Positions 18,797 through 28,895 are shown, numbered from the stretch's first letter. The stretch is 64,000 bases of DNA from JBBROS01 sp963752225 (GCA_963752225.1 CAVVXS010000007.1:1798001-1862000); one strand, 5' to 3'. The notes: generated by a model not told the origin, from the letters alone. Made by a program: numbers and translations.

Positions 18797-20641
18797 ATGT
18801 CAAGGCTTGGCTACAGGCTGCGCACCAGTCGGCGCATCGTCGTCCTGCTCACGGTGCCGCTGCTGGCCCATGCCGCGGACCCGCAACCGTACACGGTCGC
18901 GCTGCCGCCGACCGGCGAAGGCCCGCTCGACGCGGCGCTGCACGACAGCGCCACGCTGATCTCGCTGCAGGACAAGGCTCCGGTCGGGCCGTTTGCGCTG
19001 GTGGGCCGGGCGCGCGGCGACCGCGACCGGCTGCAGGCGGCGCTCGGCAGCTTCGGCCATTACGACGGCAAGATCGGCATCAAGATCCTCGGCCGTGACC
19101 TCGAGGATCCCGACCTCCCCTCCGCGCTGCAAGCCGCGCCCGGTCCGGTCGAGGTCGCAATCACCGTAACACCCGGCCCGACCTACACGCTGCGCAAGCT
19201 GGACCTGACCGGGCCCGCCGATCCGGCCGCCATGGAGCAGGCACGCGACGCCATCAAGCTCGCACCCGGCGACCCGGCGCGCGCCGCCGACGTGCTGGCG
19301 GCGCAATCGCGCATGCTCGCCGCCTTGCGCGGCAGCGGCCACGCGCTGGCCAAGGTCGGCACGCCCGACGCGCGCCTCGACCCTGCGACCAAGTCGCTCG
19401 ACATCGCGTGGCGGGTCGAAGCCGGGCCGGCGGTCAACCTCGGCCCGATCTCGGTCAGCGGGCTGGACGACGTGGACGAGGCTTACGTCCGGCGCCGGCT
19501 GCTGATCCATCAGGGGCAGCCATTCGATCCGGCCAAGATCGAGACCGCCCGCCAGGACCTTGCCGCGACGGGCGTGTTCTCGACCGTGCAGGCCAAGGAA
19601 GCCGGCGCGCTCGACCCGGCCGGGGAGATGCCGATCGACATCGACGTCACCGAGCGGCCGCGCCGCGTGGTCGGGTTCAATGCCGCCTTCTCCACCGACC
19701 TCGGCGCCTCGGCCGGCGTCACCTGGTCGCACCGCAACCTGTTCGGCGAGGCCGAGCGGCTCGACCTCGGCGCCGCCATCACGCAGCTGGGCGGCAGCGC
19801 CAGCCGCGGCACCGGCTACAACGTCACCGCGGCGCTGACCAAGCCCGACATCTTCCGCCGCGACCAGTCCGTCACCGTTTCTTTGCAGGCCATCAAGGAG
19901 GACCTGGACGCCTACAACCGCACCGCCTTCCTGGCGGGGGTGCAGGGCAACCGCAAGCTGAGCGAGTTCCTGACCGCCACTGCCGGCGTCCAGGGGCAGC
20001 AATCGCACATCACCCAGGAGGGCGTCGCCCGCGACTACACGCTGCTCGGCCTGCCGTTCGGCCTGCGCTACGACAGCACCGGGCCGGAAGGCCTGTTCGA
20101 GCCGACGCACGGCTTCAAGGCCGCCGCGATCGTGACGCCCACCGCCGCGCTCGCCGCCGGCAACGACTTCGTTATCGCCCAGCTCACCGGCTCGACCTAC
20201 ATCAACCTCGGCGCGCCCGGACGCAGCGTGCTGGCGTTGCGGGCGACGCTCGGCACCATCCAGGGCGCGAGCACCTTCCAGGTCCCGCCCGACCAACGCT
20301 TCTATGCCGGCGGCAGCGGCACGGTGCGGGGCTACAAATACCAATACGTCAGCCCCAAGTTCCCGAGCGGACGCCCGACCGGCGGCACCTCGCTCGGCGC
20401 CGCGACGGTCGAATACCGGCAGCGCTTCGGCGAAAGCTTCGGCGCCGCAGTATTCGTGGACGCCGGCCAGGTCGACACCAGCAGCACCCCGTTCCAGGGC
20501 AACCTGCGCGCCGGGGCGGGCGTTGGCGCGCGCTACTACACGCCGATCGGGCCGATCCGGCTCGATGTCGCGTTGCCGCTGAACAAGCAACGTGGCGACG
20601 ACACGTTCGAACTCTATATCGGTATCGGCCAGGCTTTCTGA
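18797..20641 (+). CDS. tamA: Outer-membrane assembly protein TamA (Omp85 family)
   Basis: 614 aa. A signal peptide ends near residue 26 (AHA|AD). POTRA-like domains occupy roughly 30-270 and a C-terminal Omp85 beta-barrel about 280-614, with the lid-loop motif YAGGSGTVRGY and an aromatic C-terminal residue (F) typical of BAM substrates. Works with inner-membrane-anchored TamB in delivering lipids or proteins to the outer membrane. 36 bases separate it from tamB. The huge opposite-strand frame across 18800-26224 is a GC shadow. Confidence 0.93.
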   Translation: MSRLGYRLRTSRRIVVLLTVPLLAHAADPQPYTVALPPTGEGPLDAALHDSATLISLQDKAPVGPFALVGRARGDRDRLQAALGSFGHYDGKIGIKILGRDLEDPDLPSALQAAPGPVEVAITVTPGPTYTLRKLDLTGPADPAAMEQARDAIKLAPGDPARAADVLAAQSRMLAALRGSGHALAKVGTPDARLDPATKSLDIAWRVEAGPAVNLGPISVSGLDDVDEAYVRRRLLIHQGQPFDPAKIETARQDLAATGVFSTVQAKEAGALDPAGEMPIDIDVTERPRRVVGFNAAFSTDLGASAGVTWSHRNLFGEAERLDLGAAITQLGGSASRGTGYNVTAALTKPDIFRRDQSVTVSLQAIKEDLDAYNRTAFLAGVQGNRKLSEFLTATAGVQGQQSHITQEGVARDYTLLGLPFGLRYDSTGPEGLFEPTHGFKAAAIVTPTAALAAGNDFVIAQLTGSTYINLGAPGRSVLALRATLGTIQGASTFQVPPDQRFYAGGSGTVRGYKYQYVSPKFPSGRPTGGTSLGAATVEYRQRFGESFGAAVFVDAGQVDTSSTPFQGNLRAGAGVGARYYTPIGPIRLDVALPLNKQRGDDTFELYIGIGQAF

Positions 20642-20677
20642 CACGCATCCCTTCGAGCCAGTCGCCGCTAGGACTTC

Positions 20678-23600
20678 ATGCGCCGTATCCGTAAGATCCT
20701 GCTTTACATCGTGGGTCTGGTCCTGCTGCTGCCGGTGCTGGCCGTGGCGGCGCTGCTGCTGGCGCTCAACCTCGATCCGGGCCGCCGCTTCGCCGAAACC
20801 GAGATTGCCGCGCTGACCGGCAACACCGTCCGGCTGCAGGGCTTGTCGGGCCGTTTCCCCGACCGGCTGCGGCTCGGACACGTCGAGGTCAGCGACAGCC
20901 AAGGTCCTTACGTCACCGCCGACGAGGTGGCGCTCGACTGGTCGCCGCTGGCGCTGATCCACAAGCAGGCGCTGGTCCACCGGCTCGAGGCGGCGCGGTT
21001 CTCCTTCGCCCGCCTGCCGGTTGCGGACCCGAATGCCCCGGCGCCGCCGCCCAAGCCGGAGTCGAGCGAGCCCTTCAAGCTGCCGGTCCGCGTCACCGTC
21101 GAACGCCTGGTGGTCCCCGCGGCAACGATTGGCGCGCCGCTGCTGGGCGGCAGCGCGGCAACCTTGGCGCTCGATGGCAGCGCCGACCTGCCCACGCTCG
21201 AAACAGGCACGGCCCGGATCGCGGCGGATCGCCTGCTTGCGGGCGGGGCGGCGTCGGGCCGCTACACGCTCAATTCCGCCGTCACCGGCGAGCGGATCGA
21301 CGCGCGGCTGCAAGTCGCCGAGCCCGAAGCCGGCCTGATCGCCACGCTGGCTCGCTTGCCGGCGATCGGCCCGTTGTCGATCGACGCCGCCGCGAACGGT
21401 CCCCGCAACGCCCTGGCCGCCACCTTGGCGCTCGCCGCCGGCCCGCTGACCGCCAATGCGACGGCCAAGCTGGACCTCGTCGGCAGCCGGCTGGACGCCG
21501 ACATCACCGCGAAGGCGCCGGCGATGCGGCCGGCCGACGGCGTGTCCTGGCAATCGATCGACCTGCAGACCCATGTCGCCGGCCCGTTCACCGCACCCGA
21601 CGCCAACGGCCACCTCGCCGTCGCCGATCTCGCGGCTCAGGGCGCCACCTTGCATGCCTTGACCGCCGACCTCGACGGCAATGCCGGCCAGGTCTCGGTC
21701 CGCGCGCGCGCCGAGCAGCTCCGCATTCCCGGTCCGAAGCCCGACCTGCTGGCGTCGGCGCCATTGCTGGTGGAGGCCGGGGCCCGGCTCGATGATCCGT
21801 CGCGCCCGGTCCGCTACAAGCTCAGCCATCCGCTGCTCGCTCTCGAGGGCACCGCCCAGACGGCCGGGGCGCTGGCCGCCGATGCAGTCCTGACCCTCCC
21901 CGACCTGGGCCCGCTCGCCGCCGTCGCGGCACTGGACCTCACCGGCCACACCGTCCTCAACCTCCATGCCGACCAGGCCCGCACCGGCACGCCGGAAGGC
22001 GTCACGACGCTGCACGCCGACGGCGCCCTCGCCCTGACCGGCGGGCCGGCGCCGGTGCCCGCCCTGCTCGGCGCCGACGCCCGAATCGCGATCGACGCCA
22101 CTACCGCCGGCAGCACCGTGACGCTCACCCGCGCCACCGTCGCCGGCGCCGCCGTCAGCCTCGATGCGCATGGCCAGACCACCTCGGCTGGCCTCGACGC
22201 GACCGCGCGGCTCGCGCTGTCGAACCTGTCGCTGCTCGCGCCGACCCTGACCGGCGCCGCCACCTTGGACGCCCACGCGACCGGTCCGCTCGACGCGTTG
22301 GCGCTCGACGCGACGATCGCCGGCGACGTCGGCGCTCCCGGCATCGAGCGCGCACCGGTGAAGCTGGCGGCGACCTTCACCGGACTGCCGGGCAGCCCGA
22401 CCGGGCGCATTACCGGCTCGGGAACGCTGGCCGGCGCCCCGCTCGACCTCGCGCTGGATGCCACACGCGACGCGGCCGGCACCCTGCACGCCAGCATCGG
22501 CAAGGCCGAATGGCGCAGCCTGCACGCCGACGGCGACCTGACCCTGGCGGCCGGTGCCACGATCCCGACGGGAACCGTCAACCTGCGCATGCCGGCGCTG
22601 GCCGATCTGCGGCCGCTGATCGGCCAGAAGCTGTCCGGCGGCGTGGTGGCCAGCCTCGCGATCGACCCGGCCACTGCCACGCTCGATGCCGAGCTGCGCA
22701 ACGCCGGGCTGCCCGGCAACGAGGTCGGGCACGCGACCGTCAAGGCCCGCGTCGCCGACCCGCTGGTGAACCCTTCGGTCGCAGCCACCCTGGTGGCCGA
22801 CGGCATCGATGCGGCCGGCACCACCGGCAATGCCCGGGTCGAGGTCAACGGACCGCAAACGGCGCTGGCGATCCGCGCCAACGCCAACCTCAACAGCGCC
22901 GGCACCGCCGCGCAGATCGCGGCGACGGCCTTGCTGGACGCGGCCGGCAAGCAGGTTCGGCTCGATACGCTGCAAGTGGATGCGAAGCCGCCGGGCTATG
23001 CGGCCGCCGAGACCGTGCGCTTGACCGCGCCGGCGACCGTCCGCTTCGCCGGGGGCGTAGCGGTGGATCGGCTGCGCCTCGCGCTGCGCTCGGCCACGCT
23101 GGACGTTGCCGGCAAGCTGTCGCCCACGCTCGATACCACGATCGCGCTGCGGGCCAAGGTCGGCGACCTGCCGCTGCCACAAGCCGAGGGTTCGGCCGCC
23201 CCGCAATATGACGGCAGCATCACCGTGGACGCCAAGCTGGCCGGCACCCCGGCCGCCCCGGCCGGCACGGTGAAGCTGTCCGCCGCCGACCTGCGTGCGC
23301 GCGGCGGCGCCGCCCGGGCCATCCCGCCGGCCAACCTCAACGCGACGGCCAACCTCGGCGGCGACAAGACGGCCCGGGTCGAGGCCCGCCTGGTGGCCGG
23401 CGCCGCCAATGTGGCGCTGAACGGCGTCACCCCGATCGGCGCCGGCCCGCTCAACCTGCGGGCCAATGGCGGGCTCGACCTGGCGATGCTCGACCCGATC
23501 CTGGCCGCCGATGGCCGCCGCCTCCGCGGCCGGCTGACGTTCGACAGCACCATCGGCGGGACCGCGGAGGCGCCGCAGATCGCCGGCGGCGCCCAGCTCG

Positions 23601-26251
23601 CCGGCGGCGAGTTCGAGGACTACGCCCAGGGCATCCATGTCGATCGCCTGGCCGCCACGATCCGCGCCGACGGGCAGACCGTGCGGATCGCGAGCTTCAC
23701 CGGCCGCGCCGGGCCGGGCACGATCGGCGCCTCGGGCACGGTGGGCGTGCTGGCCCCAGGACTGCCGGTCGACCTCACGATCACGGCCCGCAACGCCCGC
23801 CCGCTCGCCTCCGACACGCTCAGCGCCGACATCGACGCCGACCTGACCGTGAAGGGTCTGGCGGCCTCTCTCGCCACCGGGGGCAAGATCCGCATCCGCC
23901 GGGCCGATCTCAACATTCCGAGCAGCCTTCCCGCCAGCGTCGCGGTGCTGAAGGTCAGCCGCCCCGGCGACAAGCCGCCGCCGCCACCGGGGCCGCCGAG
24001 CTCCATCGCCCTGGACCTCACGATCGATGCGCCGGGCCAGATCTTCATTCGCGGCCGCGGCGTGGACGCCGAAATGGCCGGCAACCTGCGGATTCGCGGC
24101 ACGAGCACGCAGCCGCAGGTCGGCGGTGGCCTCAACATGCGCCGCGGCACCGTATCGGTCGCCGGCACCACGCTGAACTTCTCGCGCGGCAAGATCGGGT
24201 TCGACGGCACCGGGGTGAACGGCAAGATCGACCCGACGCTCGACCTGTCCGCCGACAGCACGGCCGGCGGCGTCACCGCGACGCTCAACATCGGCGGCTA
24301 TGTCAGCAAGCCGAAGATTTCGCTGACCAGCGTGCCGGACCTGCCGCAGGACGAGGTGCTGGCCTACCTGATCTTCAAGCGCTCGGCCAAGGATCTGGGT
24401 CCGTTCCAGATCGCCCAGATCGCCGCCGGCCTGGCCGAGTTGTCCGGCGTCACCGGAAGCGGCGGCGGCCCGCTCGATACCATCCGCAAGGGCCTCGGCC
24501 TCGACCGCCTCGGCATCGGCAGCAGCAGCAACACCGCCGCCGGCAGCAGCAGCAGTTCCTCGTCCGCCACCGCCAACGCTCCCACCGTCGAGGCCGGGCG
24601 CTATGTCGCCAACGGCGTCTATGTCGGCGCCAAGCAGGGCGCCACTGGCGGGCAAACCGGGGCCACGGTGCAGATCGACATCACCAAGGGGCTGAAGCTC
24701 GAAACCGACGTCGGCACCGGCCAGGGCGGCAATCAGGTCGGCGTCACCTACCAGTTCGAGTACCTGAGCCGAACGCCGCAAGGATCGCCCATGCTCCGCT
24801 TGATCGTTCTCGCCTTCCTGTTCGTCGCGACCGCCGCCGAGGCGGCCGACCGCACGACGCAGCACACGCTGGCGCTGCCGGGCGGTCCGCTGCCGCTGAC
24901 CGCGGTTGTCGAAACGCAGAAGCTCGCGACGCCCGACGGCAAGCCGGCGGTGGAGATCGTCACCACCGCGTTCCTCGCCGACGGCGGCGGCGACACGGCC
25001 CGGCCCCGCCCCGTGACCTTCGCCTTCAACGGCGGTCCGGGCGCCGCCTCGGCCTGGCTCGACCTCGGGGCGATCGGCCCCTGGCGCGTGCCGCTCGCCA
25101 TTCCGGTGGTGCCCAGCCAGGACCCGACGCCGGTGGACAATGCCGAAACCTGGCTGGGGTTCACCGATCTCGTGTTCATCGACCCGCCCGGCACCGGCTT
25201 TTCGCGCTGGCTCGGCGAGGGTCAGGACGCCGGCAAGCCATTCCTCAGCGTCGATGGCGACATCCGCACGCTTGCTACCACGGTCCATCGCTGGCTCGAG
25301 GCGCATGGCCGGCTGGGGGCGCCGGTATTCCTCGCCGGCAAATCCTATGGCGGCTTCCGCGCCCCCCGGCTGGCCCGCGCGCTGCTGGAACAGCAAGGGG
25401 TAGGCGTCAGCGGCTTGGTGATCATCTCGCCGGTGCTCGATTTCAACGGCCGCGACTCCGCCTACGATCCGGTGCGCTACGCCGGCCAACTGCCCGCCTT
25501 CGCGGCGGCGCATGCGGGGGCGCGCAACCGCGACGACAACCGTGATGCGGAAGACTATGCGGCCGGGGATTACATCCGCGACCTGCTGCGCGGCCCCGAC
25601 GACGCCGAAGCGCAGGACCGCATCGCCACCAAGCTGGCCGCGATGACCGGCCTCGACCGCGGCTTGATCCGCCGCCGCGGCGGCCGGATCGACGCCGAAG
25701 CGTTTCTGCGTGACCGCGACCCCGGCCACGTGTCCAGCCCGTACGACGCGACCCTGGCAGCGCTCGACCCGTTCCCGGCGGCGCCGCACGACAACTCGCC
25801 CGACCCGGCGCTCGACGGTCTGCGCGGTCCACTGACCGCCGCCATGCTGTCGCTCTACAAGGGCCGGCTCGATTGGCAACCCGAAGGCGCACCGGCGCGG
25901 CAATACCAGCTGCTCAACGATCAGCTGAACCGCGAATGGGACTATGGCCGCGGCAACAACCGGCCGGAGTCGATGACTGCGCTGCGGCAGTTCCTGGCGC
26001 TCGACCCACTGGCACGCGCGCTGGTCGTGCACGGCCTTTACGATCTCGTTACCCCGTACTTTGCCGATGCCTTGCTGCTCGCCCAGGTGCCGGCCAGCGC
26101 CGCCGGCGATCGGCTGTCCCTGGCGGCTTACCCGGGCGGCCACATGTTCTACACCAATGCCGCCTCGCGCCGCGCCTTGCAGCGCGACGCAAAGGCGCTG
26201 ATCGCCGCGGCGCTGGCGGCGCACACCCCGGCGGTGACGGAGGATCGATGA
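20678..26251 (+). CDS. tamB: TamB (DUF490) with in-frame C-terminal S10 peptidase extension
   Basis: As written this is one 1857 aa frame. Residues 1-1362 are TamB: an N-terminal membrane anchor (about 6-30), long repetitive beta-helical sequence forming a periplasmic lipid groove, and the conserved C-terminal domain ending in VTYQFEY, which is where TamB proteins normally stop. The frame instead runs through nine residues into a signal-peptide-bearing S10 carboxypeptidase (from 24791). At 24761-24767 the bases are TACCTGA; with one C fewer, TGA follows the FEY codons directly. AAGGA then sits seven bases before the peptidase ATG. Two separate cistrons are the likely ancestral state; the fusion may be an indel or a sequence error. 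Confidence 0.85.
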   Translation: MRRIRKILLYIVGLVLLLPVLAVAALLLALNLDPGRRFAETEIAALTGNTVRLQGLSGRFPDRLRLGHVEVSDSQGPYVTADEVALDWSPLALIHKQALVHRLEAARFSFARLPVADPNAPAPPPKPESSEPFKLPVRVTVERLVVPAATIGAPLLGGSAATLALDGSADLPTLETGTARIAADRLLAGGAASGRYTLNSAVTGERIDARLQVAEPEAGLIATLARLPAIGPLSIDAAANGPRNALAATLALAAGPLTANATAKLDLVGSRLDADITAKAPAMRPADGVSWQSIDLQTHVAGPFTAPDANGHLAVADLAAQGATLHALTADLDGNAGQVSVRARAEQLRIPGPKPDLLASAPLLVEAGARLDDPSRPVRYKLSHPLLALEGTAQTAGALAADAVLTLPDLGPLAAVAALDLTGHTVLNLHADQARTGTPEGVTTLHADGALALTGGPAPVPALLGADARIAIDATTAGSTVTLTRATVAGAAVSLDAHGQTTSAGLDATARLALSNLSLLAPTLTGAATLDAHATGPLDALALDATIAGDVGAPGIERAPVKLAATFTGLPGSPTGRITGSGTLAGAPLDLALDATRDAAGTLHASIGKAEWRSLHADGDLTLAAGATIPTGTVNLRMPALADLRPLIGQKLSGGVVASLAIDPATATLDAELRNAGLPGNEVGHATVKARVADPLVNPSVAATLVADGIDAAGTTGNARVEVNGPQTALAIRANANLNSAGTAAQIAATALLDAAGKQVRLDTLQVDAKPPGYAAAETVRLTAPATVRFAGGVAVDRLRLALRSATLDVAGKLSPTLDTTIALRAKVGDLPLPQAEGSAAPQYDGSITVDAKLAGTPAAPAGTVKLSAADLRARGGAARAIPPANLNATANLGGDKTARVEARLVAGAANVALNGVTPIGAGPLNLRANGGLDLAMLDPILAADGRRLRGRLTFDSTIGGTAEAPQIAGGAQLAGGEFEDYAQGIHVDRLAATIRADGQTVRIASFTGRAGPGTIGASGTVGVLAPGLPVDLTITARNARPLASDTLSADIDADLTVKGLAASLATGGKIRIRRADLNIPSSLPASVAVLKVSRPGDKPPPPPGPPSSIALDLTIDAPGQIFIRGRGVDAEMAGNLRIRGTSTQPQVGGGLNMRRGTVSVAGTTLNFSRGKIGFDGTGVNGKIDPTLDLSADSTAGGVTATLNIGGYVSKPKISLTSVPDLPQDEVLAYLIFKRSAKDLGPFQIAQIAAGLAELSGVTGSGGGPLDTIRKGLGLDRLGIGSSSNTAAGSSSSSSSATANAPTVEAGRYVANGVYVGAKQGATGGQTGATVQIDITKGLKLETDVGTGQGGNQVGVTYQFEYLSRTPQGSPMLRLIVLAFLFVATAAEAADRTTQHTLALPGGPLPLTAVVETQKLATPDGKPAVEIVTTAFLADGGGDTARPRPVTFAFNGGPGAASAWLDLGAIGPWRVPLAIPVVPSQDPTPVDNAETWLGFTDLVFIDPPGTGFSRWLGEGQDAGKPFLSVDGDIRTLATTVHRWLEAHGRLGAPVFLAGKSYGGFRAPRLARALLEQQGVGVSGLVIISPVLDFNGRDSAYDPVRYAGQLPAFAAAHAGARNRDDNRDAEDYAAGDYIRDLLRGPDDAEAQDRIATKLAAMTGLDRGLIRRRGGRIDAEAFLRDRDPGHVSSPYDATLAALDPFPAAPHDNSPDPALDGLRGPLTAAMLSLYKGRLDWQPEGAPARQYQLLNDQLNREWDYGRGNNRPESMTALRQFLALDPLARALVVHGLYDLVTPYFADALLLAQVPASAAGDRLSLAAYPGGHMFYTNAASRRALQRDAKALIAAALAAHTPAVTEDR
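24791..26251 (+). CDS. S10 family serine carboxypeptidase-like protein (probable own cistron, in frame with tamB)
   Basis: 486 aa from ATG 24791, with ribosome site AAGGA seven bases upstream and its own signal peptide (MLRLIVLAFLFVATAAEA). S10 family features are the FNGGPGAAS oxyanion segment, the nucleophile in GKSYGGF, Asp in HGLYDLVTP and His in GGHMFYTN, completing the Ser-Asp-His triad. A secreted, periplasmic acid-type exopeptidase is expected. A mid-protein signal peptide would make little sense in a true TamB fusion, which argues for independent translation. Confidence 0.85.
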   Translation: MLRLIVLAFLFVATAAEAADRTTQHTLALPGGPLPLTAVVETQKLATPDGKPAVEIVTTAFLADGGGDTARPRPVTFAFNGGPGAASAWLDLGAIGPWRVPLAIPVVPSQDPTPVDNAETWLGFTDLVFIDPPGTGFSRWLGEGQDAGKPFLSVDGDIRTLATTVHRWLEAHGRLGAPVFLAGKSYGGFRAPRLARALLEQQGVGVSGLVIISPVLDFNGRDSAYDPVRYAGQLPAFAAAHAGARNRDDNRDAEDYAAGDYIRDLLRGPDDAEAQDRIATKLAAMTGLDRGLIRRRGGRIDAEAFLRDRDPGHVSSPYDATLAALDPFPAAPHDNSPDPALDGLRGPLTAAMLSLYKGRLDWQPEGAPARQYQLLNDQLNREWDYGRGNNRPESMTALRQFLALDPLARALVVHGLYDLVTPYFADALLLAQVPASAAGDRLSLAAYPGGHMFYTNAASRRALQRDAKALIAAALAAHTPAVTEDR

Positions 26252-26376
26252 CGACGACGGGTAACCTTGTCCGGAGGCGTCAGAGAACCGGCGTCGCCGC
26301 TTTCGCTTCGCGGTAGACGCGCAACCCGTGGCGGCGCAGATTTGCCGCAGCGCACAAACTGGCTGAAAGCAAAACC

Positions 26377-27873
26377 ATGGCTGTCAAACCCGTCGAAGTG
26401 TTCGACTACGTCGTTTTTGGCGCCACCGGCGACCTCACGCTGCGAAAGCTGCTGCCCGCGCTCTACTACCGCTTCCGCGACGGGGTCGTGCCGGATGGCG
26501 CCCGCATCATCGGCGCGGCACGGTCCGAGCTGGACGATGCGGCGTTCCGCGAGCGCGCGGCCGAGGCGCTTGCGACCCACGTCGCGAAAGCCGACCACGA
26601 CAAGACGCTCGTGACCCGGTTCCTCGAGCTGCTGCATTACGCGCGCGGCGACGCCACCAAGCCCGGCGGCTTGGAGGCGCTCGTCGCTATCCTCGGAGAG
26701 CAGCCCGACCGTATCCGGGTGTTCTACATGGCCACCTCGCCGGATCTCTACGGTCCGACCTGCCGCAACCTGCAGGAAGCCGGGCTGGTCACCGATCGCT
26801 CGCGGGTGGTGCTGGAGAAGCCGATCGGCCACGACCTCGCGTCTGCGCGGGAGATCAACGACGTCGTGGGCCAGGTGTTCACCGAGCCGCAGATCTTCCG
26901 CATCGACCATTATCTCGGCAAGGAGACGGTGCAGAACCTGCTGGCGCTGCGCTTCGCCAACACCGTGTTCGAGCGGCTGTGGAACACCGACGTGATCGAC
27001 CACGTGCAGATCACGGTGGGCGAGACGGTCGGCGTCGAAAGCCGCGGCGACTACTACGACCGCTCCGGCGCGCTGCGCGACATGGTGCAGAACCATTTGC
27101 TGCAGCTCCTGTGCCTGTTGGCGATGGAGCCGCCGCTCAATCTCGGCGCCGACAGCGTGCGCGACGAGAAGCTGAAGGTGCTGCGGGCGTTGAAGCCGAT
27201 CCCGCTGCACGAGGTCGGCACGGTGACGGTGCGCGGCCAGTACACGCAAGGCGCGGTCAACGGCAAGTCGGTACAGGGCTACCTCGCCGACCTCACCGAC
27301 GGCGGCGCCAACCGGGCCAGCAAGACCGAGACGTTCGTCGCGCTGAAGGCCGAAATCCAGAACTGGCGCTGGGCCAACGTGCCGTTCTACCTGCGTTCCG
27401 GAAAGCGGCTGCCGCAGAAGATGAGCGAGATCGTGGTGCAATTCCGCAGCAGCCCGTTCAACGTGTTCGGCCGCGAAACCGGCGAGATGTCGCCCAACAA
27501 GCTGATCATCCGGCTGCAGCCCGAAGAGGGCATGAAGCTCGAGCTGATGACCAAAAGCCCGGAGCCGGGCGGGCTGTATCTGAGCCCCACGCAGCTCAAC
27601 ATCAGTTTCGAAAAGGCGTTCGCGACCCGGTACCCGGACGCGTACGAACGTCTGCTGATGGACAGCGTGCGCGGCAACCCCACGCTGTTCATGCGGCGTG
27701 ACGAGGTCGAGGCGGCCTGGAGTTGGGTCGAGCCGATCATCGACGCGTGGGAAGAAACGCGCGAAACGCCGCGGCTTTATCCGGCCGGATCCTGGGGACC
27801 GACCTCGGCGATCGCGCTGATCGAGCGCGACGGCCGCACCTGGCACGAGGATATCGTGACCGGCCCGGGCTGA
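26377..27873 (+). CDS. zwf: Glucose-6-phosphate 1-dehydrogenase
   Basis: 498 aa, full length. Catalyses the NADP-linked first step of the oxidative pentose phosphate and Entner-Doudoroff routes in the cytosol. N-terminal nucleotide motif GATGDLTLRKLLPALY, the active-site signature RIDHYLGKE with the catalytic His in this stretch, and the C-terminal domain all present. 125 bases separate it from the peptidase. Gluconolactonase, edd and eda are not adjacent. Confidence 0.96.
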   Translation: MAVKPVEVFDYVVFGATGDLTLRKLLPALYYRFRDGVVPDGARIIGAARSELDDAAFRERAAEALATHVAKADHDKTLVTRFLELLHYARGDATKPGGLEALVAILGEQPDRIRVFYMATSPDLYGPTCRNLQEAGLVTDRSRVVLEKPIGHDLASAREINDVVGQVFTEPQIFRIDHYLGKETVQNLLALRFANTVFERLWNTDVIDHVQITVGETVGVESRGDYYDRSGALRDMVQNHLLQLLCLLAMEPPLNLGADSVRDEKLKVLRALKPIPLHEVGTVTVRGQYTQGAVNGKSVQGYLADLTDGGANRASKTETFVALKAEIQNWRWANVPFYLRSGKRLPQKMSEIVVQFRSSPFNVFGRETGEMSPNKLIIRLQPEEGMKLELMTKSPEPGGLYLSPTQLNISFEKAFATRYPDAYERLLMDSVRGNPTLFMRRDEVEAAWSWVEPIIDAWEETRETPRLYPAGSWGPTSAIALIERDGRTWHEDIVTGPG

Positions 27874-28127
27874 CTCCGGCCCGGCCACCGCCGGTTCGTC
27901 TGGGGACGTGGCGCGCCTTGAAAAGCGGCCAGGTCGGCATTCGCAACGCGGGGTGGAATAACGAGGCTTTAACGATTGCCTCGACCGCCAACACAAAGCG
28001 AACCTTAGCGCCGCAAGAAAACGCTGTGCGGATTGACGAAGGACGACCGTTCTCAACCCGTTTGGACGTGTGTTCGGTGTGAACGGCCGTTATCATGCGT
28101 TCGTTCCGCCAGGAGATTTGTCCGCTC

Positions 28128-28895
28128 ATGTCCGACCTGCCGATGTGCTTCGTTTGCTTCGACACCGATGCGCCGGCATGGCCTGACGTTGGCGAGGCAG
28201 TGATGCAGCGCCTGCCGCAGCCTCAACTGCAGCCGCTCGCCGCGGCATCGCCGATCGATGGCGGCGTGCTGCTGGATCTCCCGGATGGTCAGGTCGCGGT
28301 CATGGCCATCGACGCGCCGTACCCGGCCCTGCCGGACAACGACCTCAGCCAGCGGGCGATCTGGCCCAACCTCGATACCGCCCGCCCGTTCTGGCGCAGC
28401 CACGTCATCGTCGCCCCGTTCGCCGGCAACGTTTCGTTCGCAGCGCGGCGGCAGAATATCGCGGCCGTAGTGCGGACCGCCGCCGCCTATGCCGCGCTCG
28501 ACAGCGCCGCCGCCGTTTGCTGGAGCGGGAACGGCCTGTTCATCCCGCCCGCCGCCTTTTGTGCCCAGGCCGAGGAGGACGCGCTGCATCCGGAGATCGT
28601 TGTACGCTGCCGCTGGTGGCGCAAGCCGGGTCTCGGCGTCGGTGCCCGCACGACCGGACTGGCCGGTTTCGGCCTGCCGGAGCTGTCGCATCCGCCGACC
28701 GGAGAGAACTCGGGCACGATCCACACGCGCTTGCTGCTGCTTGGCCGCCGCCTGCTCGAGCATGGCCCGGCCTCGGACTGGTCCGACCTGACCGGGGCCG
28801 GCCTCGATGCCCAGGTCTGGATCGAGGAGACCCTGGCCGAGGACGGCGGGACCGGCCTCGTGGTGCATCGGTCGGAGGTGCAGGCGTTCAGCTGA
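28128..28895 (+). CDS. DUF4261 domain-containing protein
   Basis: 255 aa soluble protein of unknown function resembling DUF4261 (segment TTGLAGFGLPELSHPP near the C-terminus is characteristic). ATG 28128 is preferred: AGGAG lies at 28111-28115, 12 bases upstream. An in-frame ATG at 28095 has no ribosome site and would put AGGAG inside the coding region. No signal peptide or membrane span. It stands alone between zwf and a crotonase; the 254 bases upstream are comparatively AT-rich and may hold its promoter, but no clear box pair was seen. Confidence 0.65.
   Translation: MSDLPMCFVCFDTDAPAWPDVGEAVMQRLPQPQLQPLAAASPIDGGVLLDLPDGQVAVMAIDAPYPALPDNDLSQRAIWPNLDTARPFWRSHVIVAPFAGNVSFAARRQNIAAVVRTAAAYAALDSAAAVCWSGNGLFIPPAAFCAQAEEDALHPEIVVRCRWWRKPGLGVGARTTGLAGFGLPELSHPPTGENSGTIHTRLLLLGRRLLEHGPASDWSDLTGAGLDAQVWIEETLAEDGGTGLVVHRSEVQAFS

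Noticed and set aside
18800..26224. 2474-codon open frame on the - strand
   Set aside because: It is exactly antisense to tamA/tamB/S10 peptidase, has Arg/Gly/Ala-rich shadow composition with no domain, and results from GC-rich codon bias.
28095..28127. Upstream ATG as start of the DUF4261 protein
   Set aside because: The good AGGAG site lies inside that extension and serves ATG 28128 better.
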